From positions 1 through 38,217 of IMG/VR virus record IMGVR_UViG_3300018082_000018: DNA of 38,217 nt; one strand, 5' to 3'. Position 1 is the first letter of the stretch; every line of letters starts with the position of its first letter. Positions 1-5,835 of this stretch are shown here, piece after piece. Both the position numbers and the translations under genes were made by a program. This stretch comes from a virus. The notes beneath the pieces are model-generated. The model saw only the letters and a program-made list of their open reading frames with translations. It was not told the DNA's origin and did not search any database.

Positions 1-2
1 CT

Positions 3-137
3 GAATTCAGTTACACTAAAGGAAGACATCTTGTTGTGAACAACTTTGACACTAATCGGTGGAAAGAATGCTCTGAAGGAATTCACTTCTTTTTGACGAG
101 AGAAGAGGCGGAGGGCTACAGGTTATGGCAATGCTAG
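3..137 (+). CDS. Pentapeptide-repeat protein, C-terminal fragment (5' end outside window)
   Basis: The open frame enters from the left edge and stops at TAG 135-137, giving 44 residues with no start. The end contains NRWKECSEGIHFFLTREEAE. This matches the C-terminal domain (RW-EC-GIHFF-TR-EA) that commonly follows pentapeptide repeats in phage and bacterial proteins, the DUF5758 type as I recall it. No pentapeptide repeats are visible here, but a pentapeptide-repeat gene on the same strand is cut by the right edge. I infer that the two are halves of one gene. Joining the last base directly to the first would read the wrong frame and stop after 12 codons, so some sequence is missing between them. 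The stop lies inside the next gene, an overlap typical of this operon. Confidence 0.65.
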   Translation, partial: EFSYTKGRHLVVNNFDTNRWKECSEGIHFFLTREEAEGYRLWQC

Positions 138-259
138 TTTTGGGGTTTTTGACTGGGTTGTGCACCGCTGTGTTGATCTACGAGAAGGCGTTAAAGCGTC
201 TGAATAAGGCGTTCAAAGCTCAGTTGGCTGCTCTTGACTCTTACAAGGGGGGGCGGTGA
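125..259 (+). CDS. Small single-span membrane protein
   Basis: A 44-residue frame starts at ATG 125, after GGAGG upstream; an in-frame ATG at 131 is an alternative. Residues 3-20 (LVLGFLTGLCTAVLIY region) form one hydrophobic helix. It is followed by a basic tail rich in K and A that should stay in the cytoplasm. It overlaps the pentapeptide fragment upstream and shares GTGA with the next gene, so it sits in a tightly coupled operon. No family recognised. Small phage membrane peptides can be holin-like, superinfection-exclusion or inner-membrane modulators, and nothing here decides between them. Confidence 0.6.
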   Translation: MAMLVLGFLTGLCTAVLIYEKALKRLNKAFKAQLAALDSYKGGR

Positions 260-447
260 TACCCGACTCCTCTAGACACATGCTGTTGCTGGAACTCCAC
301 AAGCATCTGCTGAACGCGCCGAAGGCTGCGACCATCCGGCGCTGGAGCGACTGGAAAGTCTCTGTTGTTTATGAGTGGCTGTGCAACACGTCGGAACTCA
401 AGCCGCCGTGCTTGAGACACTACGCACGGCGGGAGATTAGCCTATGA
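256..447 (+). CDS. Hypothetical protein, 63 aa
   Basis: Starts at GTG 256, overlapping the previous stop as GTGA, with a G-rich run just upstream acting as ribosome site. It is basic and probably helical (LLLELHKHLL, then an RRWSDWK segment), with two cysteines and no recognised motif. It ends in a TATGA overlap with the next gene. The coupled position in an operon of small genes ahead of DNA polymerase suggests an early accessory protein, but the function is unknown. Confidence 0.55.
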   Translation: MIPDSSRHMLLLELHKHLLNAPKAATIRRWSDWKVSVVYEWLCNTSELKPPCLRHYARREISL

Positions 448-683
448 AAGCCCGCGCAATCTCAGCCGACAACTTTCTGGAGCTTGACTTTGATATCGAC
501 ATAGAGCACACCATATTGCGAGTTTTTGTTCATGAACGGTGTCCAGTGCAGAAGAACGGCTTTGTGCAGTCTGACTTGACTCTCGATAGGACTGGTGAGG
601 TTCGAGAGTACGAATACATCGGCAAAGATACCGGAGGTGTGCGGATTTACCGTGAAGTCTACCCACCGGAGAAACAGAAATGA
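444..683 (+). CDS. Hypothetical protein, 79 aa
   Basis: ATG 444 overlaps the previous stop (ATGA), with GGGAG upstream. The N-terminal half is acidic (ELDFDIDIE) and the C-terminal half alternates charged and aromatic residues (REYEYIG, VRIYREVY) in a beta-like pattern. No membrane segment or metal motif and no family recognised. The stop overlaps the next start. Confidence 0.6.
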   Translation: MKARAISADNFLELDFDIDIEHTILRVFVHERCPVQKNGFVQSDLTLDRTGEVREYEYIGKDTGGVRIYREVYPPEKQK

Positions 684-886
684 AAATAGAACTTAGCGTT
701 GAAGACCAGGCACTTCTACGCAAAGTCTCTACTACTTTCAGAGAAGATCGACCGGTCTGGCGTGGTGAGACAGGAACAACCTACGGTGGAGCGGGCTATA
801 GCCCGCTCTATCGAAGCGTGACGTTCCTCCAACCAAAGAACCAGTTGCGGTACACAAAGCCGCTCTTCTGCACAGGAAAAGTATGA
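680..886 (+). CDS. Hypothetical protein, 68 aa
   Basis: ATG 680 overlaps the previous stop (ATGA). The short soluble protein has an N-terminal charged helix (SVEDQALLRKV) and then a glycine, tyrosine and arginine-rich part. The in-frame DNA at 790-808 holds a near-palindrome (gagcgggctatagcccgctc), which could form a hairpin in the mRNA. No family recognised. It ends in ATGA with the membrane-protein gene. Confidence 0.55.
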   Translation: MKIELSVEDQALLRKVSTTFREDRPVWRGETGTTYGGAGYSPLYRSVTFLQPKNQLRYTKPLFCTGKV

Positions 887-1188
887 AGTGGATTCTTTGG
901 GCATTGCTATTGGTCGCTCAGCAGTTCTCGCATGGAGTCGGCAGCCGGGCTAAGAACAGCAACAGTTACCTTTACAACCTCTGGGCGGCGACTCTCAGCA
1001 ACGGGGTTTGGATCTGCTCAAATTTCATTCTTGTGGACAACGCGGTGAGAATAATGAAGGATGGAGACGTAATCAAGGCGGCCTTCATCGCGGTTTTTTA
1101 CACCACGTTTTGTGTAATAGGCTCGCTGCTCAGCCAGTGGGCAGCCATCAACTACTTTGAGGTTAAAAATGAAAGATGGCTACAATAA
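883..1188 (+). CDS. Small integral membrane protein, 101 aa
   Basis: ATG 883 overlaps the previous stop. Residues 2-14 are hydrophobic, and two further hydrophobic stretches follow: around residues 36-52 (TLSNGVWICSNFILV) and 65-90 (IKAAFIAVFYTTFCVIGSLLSQWAAI). This predicts three membrane passes. The pattern with SRAKNSNS after the first helix resembles a small membrane protein I recall from other phage early regions, without known function. Its 3' end overlaps the next gene by 20 nt. Confidence 0.65.
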   Translation: MKWILWALLLVAQQFSHGVGSRAKNSNSYLYNLWAATLSNGVWICSNFILVDNAVRIMKDGDVIKAAFIAVFYTTFCVIGSLLSQWAAINYFEVKNERWLQ

Positions 1189-1696
1189 AGCCGTTCAAAA
1201 TCAGCAGGGGATCAAAGACCCGGTTTTGGGAGGGGATAAGCGCGTCCCTGTTGCGTTCCGATTCGATGGACTGAACTGGGACTTCATCAAGATGCTGGCA
1301 GAAATAGCGTTCTGCGCTGGCGAAAAGTACGGATCGGCAGAGCAGTACGCTACCAGCCGTCTTGACGGTGAAAAGTCACCAGCCAACCATATTGCTGAAC
1401 ACCTTCGGATGTACCTAACCGGAGAGCCACACGACCATTTCAAAGATCGAATCTACCACTTGGCCGCCATTGCCTATAACGCCATGATGGAGGCATTCTA
1501 CCTGCGTAGATTCGGAAGGCGTATTTCAGTCCTCAACCTTCGACAGCTAGCTCTCGTGCAGAGTGAGGAGGTCGTAGGCGCTATTAATATCGGCTCAGGT
1601 CTTCGTGTTGAGTCGGTTATCGATCAGGGCTACCGGCATTCCAGTGAACTGAGGGAACTGTGCGCCCGTCAGAAGAATGAGCGCGAAGGCAGCTAG
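1169..1696 (+). CDS. MazG-like / dATP-dGTP diphosphohydrolase-type protein (DUF5664-like)
   Basis: The protein is 175 aa from ATG 1169; a TTG 12 nt upstream in the same frame is less likely. It shows the pattern of the all-helical DUF5664 family, which is annotated as a dATP/dGTP diphosphohydrolase N-terminal family. The landmarks are GEKYGS (51-56), NHIAEHLRMYLTGE (73-86) and YHLAAIAYNAMM (96-107). If correct, it would hydrolyse or bind purine dNTPs and adjust the nucleotide pool for the polymerase two genes downstream. Related enzymes occur in phages that replace adenine by 2-aminoadenine, but I see no PurZ here. The assignment rests on remembered motif spacing only. Confidence 0.45.
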   Translation: MKDGYNKAVQNQQGIKDPVLGGDKRVPVAFRFDGLNWDFIKMLAEIAFCAGEKYGSAEQYATSRLDGEKSPANHIAEHLRMYLTGEPHDHFKDRIYHLAAIAYNAMMEAFYLRRFGRRISVLNLRQLALVQSEEVVGAINIGSGLRVESVIDQGYRHSSELRELCARQKNEREGS

Positions 1697-1981
1697 ATGT
1701 TCAAATCGCTTTTCGACAGGTTTAAGATCATCCGTGAGCTGTTCAGTCCTGGCGAAGCTCACGCCGCGCCCAAGAAGGCGCGGCGACCTGAGTTTTACCG
1801 GGGCGACCGGATCATCGGAAAGCGAGACCCAAGAGCACCGCTGAACTTCGCTGTGTTGATGGAGCGGCAGTCATTTGACGGGCGCACCAATTGGCTTGTA
1901 GGCTACAACTTGAAGCACCATCCACAGGGAATTGAGAATTGGAAGGGATTGACTTACTACCGAGTGCGGGAGACGAAATGA
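1697..1981 (+). CDS. Hypothetical basic protein, 94 aa
   Basis: Starts at ATG 1697 directly after the previous TAG. It is strongly basic (PKKARRPEFYRGDR, GKRDPR) and then beta-like (NFAVLMERQ, NWLVGYNL, LTYYRV). A small nucleic-acid-binding fold is possible but no known motif is visible. The stop overlaps the next small gene (ATGA). Confidence 0.6.
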   Translation: MFKSLFDRFKIIRELFSPGEAHAAPKKARRPEFYRGDRIIGKRDPRAPLNFAVLMERQSFDGRTNWLVGYNLKHHPQGIENWKGLTYYRVRETK

Positions 1982-2040
1982 TTTTCATAGTTATTATGAT
2001 TGTCCTTTGCGTTTTGAGTCTGTTTTTGAAGCAAGACTAA
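1978..2040 (+). CDS. Tiny membrane peptide, 20 aa, translationally linked to DNA polymerase
   Basis: ATG 1978 overlaps the previous stop (ATGA). The frame encodes 20 residues, MIFIVIMIVLCVLSLFLKQD, a single hydrophobic helix with a charged end. Its TAA at 2038-2040 overlaps the polymerase ATG as TAATG. It may be a real membrane peptide or mainly a leader that couples translation into the polymerase gene, whose own ribosome site is weak. Confidence 0.4.
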   Translation: MIFIVIMIVLCVLSLFLKQD

Positions 2041-3740
2041 TGCTCGACCTAACCGGCGTGAGGCGAATTTCAATCGACACGGAAACCACCGGGCTGGATC
2101 GGCATGGAGCTGATCGGCCCGTTGGACTTTCCGTAGCATCTCCGAAGGGAGACGATTACTATAGCTGGGGGCACCCTTCTGGCAACTCGCACGATCTAGA
2201 CGCAGTTCGACGGTGGGCCAAACAGGAGCTTCCTGGCAAGGAGGTTTCGCTGGTCAACCCATCCCTGGATCTAGGGATGCTCAAAAAATCTGGGATCGAC
2301 TTAGAAGCCTTGGGCGTCATACCCAGGGGTGTACAATACAAATGCGCCTTGATCGACGAACGACGGCGTAAATATGACCTGGGATCGATGTCGAAGGACT
2401 ATCTGAATAAGACCAAGAAGGAGATTCTGTGGCACCCCCAGCACATCCATAGGCAGGCAGGCAGCGACATAAAGAACTACGCCATCCAGGACGCACGACT
2501 CACGCTCGACCTGGACAACCACTTTGAAGAGCTGTTGACAAAACAAGACCTTCAGCGCGTGGCGAAGTTAGAGGACGACTTGATCTACTGTGTCCTCCAC
2601 ATGGAGGATCAAGGCACGTTCCTGGACGTTCCTAAGCTGAAGCGATGGGACGAGGAGATAGCAGCCGAGGTTGTGAAGCGTGAGAAGGGATTACGCGGCC
2701 TGAACCCATGCTCTGAAAAGGAAATGACTGCCGCGTTCGAGAAGCTAGGATTTCATGAGTTCAGCGCGACCGAGACCGGCAAGAACTGCTTCGACAAAAA
2801 CGCTGTGAAGGCGTACAGGGCCATCGGTTCGTGGAACAGGAAGCTGGTTTCGCTCTGCAATGATCTGATGGCGCTGCGAGCTGTGAGCGGGCTCAGGACT
2901 AGATCGACAACCGCATACTTGGAGGCAATTCGTGATGGTGGAATTCTACGATACCACATGCACCAGTGCAGGGCAGATGACAACGGCACAGTTAGTGGCC
3001 GCTTCTCGGCTTCTGGAGTCAACATTCAACAAGTTTCGGCTGAGGAGAAGCAGGACGCCGCAACACTGCGCTGGATCATTCGTGAGCTGTTTCTTCCCAA
3101 GCAAGGAACCGCGTGGCTTAGCGGAGACGCGAGTCAAATTGAGTTCCGTCTCTTTGCTCACTATTCCCAAAGCGAAGCCTTGATCCGTGCTTACCTGGAT
3201 GATCCAAACTGTGACTTCCATGCTGTAGTCGCCGTGATGGTCAACCTGATTCGCAAGCTGGCCAAGAACGTGAACTTCGGCATGGTCTACGGAATGGGCC
3301 AGCGCAAGATCGCAAACGACCTTGGCCTGAGTCCCGAGAAGTCAGACGCATTCTTCACCGACTATCACGCTCGATTCCCGGAAGCCAAGACCCTGATGAG
3401 CCGTTGCATGAGGGTTGCCCGCGAGCGTGGCTTCGTCAGGACGCTCTTAGGCCGTCGCAGGCGGTTCCCGGGCGGGCGTCAGCTACACGCGGCCCTGAAT
3501 GCCGTGCTGCAAGGCTCAGCCGCTGACCTGATGAAGCTGAAGCTGGTGAAACTGTACCGAGAAATGAAGCATCTTGAATTCAATCTACGCTTTACAGTGC
3601 ATGATGAAGTCGATGGAGACCTGCTGAACCCGTACAGGGAGAAGGATATCCAGGCATTGTTGAACGAGCAGGAAATTCCACTCAAGGTGCCGATTGTGTG
3701 GAAGGTGCAAACCGGCATAAACTGGAGGGTAGCCGCATGA
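2040..3740 (+). CDS. DNA polymerase, family A with 3'-5' proofreading exonuclease
   Basis: The protein is 566 aa from ATG 2040; a TTG at 2007 would add 11 residues. All hallmarks of a PolI-type replicase are present. The DnaQ-like exonuclease has Exo I DTETTG (D13, E15), Exo II NPSLDLGML and Exo III YAIQD. The polymerase has motif A GDASQIEFR (D363), motif B R405-xxx-K409 to Y417-G418, and motif C VHDEVD (H521, D522, E523). It is shorter than T7 gp5 and lacks a 5' nuclease domain, as is usual for phage enzymes. It would copy the phage genome with the prim-pol and SF3 helicase of the same arm. The start overlaps a 20-codon membrane peptide. Confidence 0.97.
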   Translation: MLDLTGVRRISIDTETTGLDRHGADRPVGLSVASPKGDDYYSWGHPSGNSHDLDAVRRWAKQELPGKEVSLVNPSLDLGMLKKSGIDLEALGVIPRGVQYKCALIDERRRKYDLGSMSKDYLNKTKKEILWHPQHIHRQAGSDIKNYAIQDARLTLDLDNHFEELLTKQDLQRVAKLEDDLIYCVLHMEDQGTFLDVPKLKRWDEEIAAEVVKREKGLRGLNPCSEKEMTAAFEKLGFHEFSATETGKNCFDKNAVKAYRAIGSWNRKLVSLCNDLMALRAVSGLRTRSTTAYLEAIRDGGILRYHMHQCRADDNGTVSGRFSASGVNIQQVSAEEKQDAATLRWIIRELFLPKQGTAWLSGDASQIEFRLFAHYSQSEALIRAYLDDPNCDFHAVVAVMVNLIRKLAKNVNFGMVYGMGQRKIANDLGLSPEKSDAFFTDYHARFPEAKTLMSRCMRVARERGFVRTLLGRRRRFPGGRQLHAALNAVLQGSAADLMKLKLVKLYREMKHLEFNLRFTVHDEVDGDLLNPYREKDIQALLNEQEIPLKVPIVWKVQTGINWRVAA

Positions 3741-3958
3741 AACTGGAAGAAAGCACCAGAAGAACTGAGTACAGCCGTGGTTTCCGGCAAGGGCGGTACG
3801 AGTCAAAATTCGTTGAGCATCAGACAGGAGAAAAGATTGTACGGCTTAAAAGTCTGCTTCTTGAGGCTGTGAAAGAGGCAGTCGAAGGTCGGACGGATGG
3901 GGTTATCAACGTGAATTATGACTGGATTCCAAAGGTCAGGAAGGAGCTGGGGGTATGA
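3737..3958 (+). CDS. Hypothetical charged protein, 73 aa
   Basis: Starts at ATG 3737 (ATGA overlap with the polymerase stop), with GGAGGG eight bases upstream. The N-terminal half is highly charged (ESTRRTEYSRGFRQGRYESK). The centre is an amphipathic helix (LKSLLLEAVKEAVEG). No motif recognised. It sits between DNA polymerase and a nuclease and overlaps both, so a replication or repair accessory role is plausible but unproven. Confidence 0.65.
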   Translation: MKLEESTRRTEYSRGFRQGRYESKFVEHQTGEKIVRLKSLLLEAVKEAVEGRTDGVINVNYDWIPKVRKELGV

Positions 3959-4344
3959 ACGAGTCGGCTTTTGCAACAGAGTTTCGGATAGTGGTGAAGG
4001 CTTTGGAGCCCAAAGCAGTGGTTTTCCGGCACGTTGAGCAGTTCAGCAGGGACGTGCCGGATATCTCTATAACCCTAAATGGTAAAACATTTTGGGTCGA
4101 GTGTAAGAGAGCCTGGGATAGTAGCCTAGATGATTTCGAGTGGACGCAAGAAAAAACCCATCGGAAGATGGGTAATGTCTGGCTGTTGGTTTTCGGTATT
4201 GATATTGATGCTACGCTGTCAGTGCTGAGCCTCTACAGGCCCGTCTCCAACTTTCCGATCCTCTGGGGTGTGCTGAGCGGCCTGAAGGGCAGGAAAGAGG
4301 CGTACAGGGCAGCCTGGAGCGAAATACGACCTTCGTTTTTCTAG
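3955..4344 (+). CDS. PD-(D/E)xK nuclease (VRR-NUC / resolvase-like)
   Basis: ATG 3955 overlaps the previous stop. The 129-aa protein has the minimal nuclease core: E9 in the first helix, VPD (D36), then WVECK (E49, K51), then Q65 in the following helix (WTQEKTHRKMG). This E-PD-ExK-Q order is typical of VRR-NUC and Holliday-junction-resolvase-like phage nucleases that cut branched DNA or host DNA. It is the last gene of the rightward arm and converges on the late operon. The C-terminus (after about 110) is basic. Substrate unknown. Confidence 0.75.
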   Translation: MNESAFATEFRIVVKALEPKAVVFRHVEQFSRDVPDISITLNGKTFWVECKRAWDSSLDDFEWTQEKTHRKMGNVWLLVFGIDIDATLSVLSLYRPVSNFPILWGVLSGLKGRKEAYRAAWSEIRPSFF

Positions 4345-4429
4345 CCTCATACCCAAGCAGGTCGGAGACGGCATTTTCATCATCTTCGACCATGCTTGGC
4401 CCCTCCCATCCCCACATTGGATTACTCAT
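4211..4429 (-). CDS. Possible small protein at the 3' end of the late operon, antisense to the nuclease gene
   Basis: A 72-codon frame starts at ATG 4429 (ATGA overlap with the 35-aa gene upstream), with AAGGA about ten bases before it. The first 35 residues look protein-like and acidic (MSNPMWGWEG, VEDDENAVSDLLG). The rest is antisense to the nuclease gene for 134 nt and is composed like a shadow frame. Either it is real with a fortuitous extension, or only the coupling signals are chance. Confidence 0.3.
   Translation of the reverse strand: MSNPMWGWEGPSMVEDDENAVSDLLGYEARKTKVVFRSRLPCTPLSCPSGRSAHPRGSESWRRACRGSALTA
4353..4399. terminator. Inverted repeat between convergent operons (possible bidirectional terminator)
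   Basis: CCAAGCAGGTCG (4353-4364) pairs with CGACCATGCTTGG (4387-4399): 12 bp with one bulged A and a 22-nt loop. It lies just where the rightward and leftward arms meet. There is no clear U-run on either strand, so factor-independent termination is not assured. Confidence 0.4.
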
Positions 4430-4533
4430 GACTTTACCGTCCTTGGGGGCTTGACTGCTGGGGCTTTCTTTGCTGCTTCATCAATTGCTTTCCACCAAAT
4501 TCGGATTTCTTTTAGCGTTCGGTAATGTCTCAT
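4426..4533 (-). CDS. Small basic protein, 35 aa
   Basis: ATG 4533 overlaps the metallophosphoesterase stop (ATGA), and the frame ends at TGA 4428-4426. The residues form one amphipathic helix with two tryptophans (IRIWWKAIDEAAKKA) and a proline and lysine-rich tail. Codons look like the neighbouring coding DNA, and the gap would otherwise be unexplained. No family recognised. Confidence 0.45.
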   Translation of the reverse strand: MRHYRTLKEIRIWWKAIDEAAKKAPAVKPPRTVKS

Positions 4534-5525
4534 CTAAGTGTCAGCTCCCACCTGCCTGTCGGCTCAAGGATGGCTCTTGCCATGAGCGTATCGCTAGGCG
4601 TCAAACCAGCGCGTTCAGCATACCCTCCCCAGAAGTCTTGAAAGCTGCTGCTCATCACTCCGGCAATCTTCTCCAGGTAGATGTCGTCTCCGCGCCTCGA
4701 CTGTCTCCAATCGTAAGTCAAAACCACGTCATGCAAATGGCCCACCAGGTAGAGCTGAGAGTCTCCCTGTCCCATGAACCTATGCAACATCATGAGTTTC
4801 GCGCCCTTGGTCTTTGCGCTTCCCGTACCGTGCCAGAGGGAAACCCGAAAGGGCTTGTGCAACCCGAAGTTGATGTCAACGAGCTGAATCCCGCTGCTGT
4901 AGGGAATGCCCAGAAGTGTCGCAATGATCGAGCCAGCCTCACCAAACGTTTTGCTCGTTCTTGATTCATGGTTTCCTCCCACGTATCCAAGCACCCTGTG
5001 GCGCATTGGCATTGCGATTTCGACGAACCTCAAAAGCTGTTCTTTCGGCTCAAACTTGTTCTCAAAGGGCGAGCCAACCGACAGAACTGTCGCCGCGTCG
5101 ATCATGTCCCCACCGAAAAGAACGAACCTGTTAGGACTCGCCAGAACCCAGTCCCGGAACTCTATGAACCGTTCTTCCTGGCAGGTGATGGCCCCGAATT
5201 GAACGTCCGTAATGTGGAGCAGTTCAATCGTCTTGAAGATCTTCGGGTCAAAAATAACTGAGACTCTCTTGGCCTGACCCTGGATGATCTTTGACTCTTT
5301 AATCTTGAACACATCAGCCGGGCGCTTGTCCAGCAGTTTCAACAGCCGGTTTGATGTGGTCTCAACTGTCTGCCCGTTCAAAGTCAGACTCATGCCGTTT
5401 CGTCCCCCATCCATAAAGCAGTTGCTTACGTTTTTTACGCCTCCACTCAGTAGTGAAAACGGTGTGGTATCCAGAATCTTTGCTCTTCTGAGAGTGCCGC
5501 GTATTCGCCGGTCGGAGCGCGCCAT
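4530..5525 (-). CDS. Calcineurin-like metallophosphoesterase
   Basis: The protein is 331 aa. Metal-site motifs of the calcineurin-like phosphoesterase fold appear in order: DVQ (107-109, where DxH is usual), GGD (D140), GNHE (184-187), WHG (H232) and GHLH (262-265). The enzyme class hydrolyses phosphomono- or diesters with two metal ions. Phage members include polynucleotide phosphatases and Mre11-like nucleases, and the substrate is not evident here. The first 40 residues are basic and poorly conserved-looking, so a start at Met38 or Met45 is possible. It sits at the far end of the late operon and may act on DNA or nucleotides during or after packaging. Confidence 0.85.
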   Translation of the reverse strand: MARSDRRIRGTLRRAKILDTTPFSLLSGGVKNVSNCFMDGGRNGMSLTLNGQTVETTSNRLLKLLDKRPADVFKIKESKIIQGQAKRVSVIFDPKIFKTIELLHITDVQFGAITCQEERFIEFRDWVLASPNRFVLFGGDMIDAATVLSVGSPFENKFEPKEQLLRFVEIAMPMRHRVLGYVGGNHESRTSKTFGEAGSIIATLLGIPYSSGIQLVDINFGLHKPFRVSLWHGTGSAKTKGAKLMMLHRFMGQGDSQLYLVGHLHDVVLTYDWRQSRRGDDIYLEKIAGVMSSSFQDFWGGYAERAGLTPSDTLMARAILEPTGRWELTLR

Positions 5526-5678
5526 CTGATTTCCTGCCCCAACATGAGCTGCACCGTCTAGTTCCGCTGTGAAGCCAAGGGAAGCGCTGGGCTAGTCTAT
5601 CCGGGTGCCTTTTACACCTCGGACGATTTCCTTCAGCCCACCGAACCAAGTTGCGCTTATACCGTTTCCAATATCGAC

Positions 5679-5834
5679 TTACTCCGACACCCCCTTCTCT
5701 GATTTGAAGTTTGCCCACAACAAATTCAGCTTGAATTCCAGCACCCCGAGCTTCTTTGCTCCGGCGAACGCCACTATGCATAGGCTCACTGCGTTCAGAA
5801 TGCTTCCAAGATCTATTTGCCACGAGAACATCAT
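5679..5834 (-). CDS. Small holin-like membrane protein, 51 aa
   Basis: Starts at ATG 5834, one base after the stop of the large internal protein, with a perfect AGGAGGT seven bases before it. The sequence has a short N-terminus (SWQIDLGS), one hydrophobic helix at residues 11-26 and a tail with LEFKLNLLW. This plan is common in small phage membrane proteins (DLG-x-LN, helix, then a K-x-LLW motif), sometimes annotated holin. The 144 bases between its stop and the metallophosphoesterase start hold no gene I can support. The same frame continues open for 28 codons past the TAA. Confidence 0.6.
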   Translation of the reverse strand: MMFSWQIDLGSILNAVSLCIVAFAGAKKLGVLEFKLNLLWANFKSEKGVSE

Positions 5835-5835
5835 A

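Noticed and set aside
5362-5823. Minus-strand frame of 153 codons spanning two genes
   Set aside because: It overlaps the holin-like gene and the phosphoesterase start in another frame and its residues (very R, K, S, W-rich) look non-coding.
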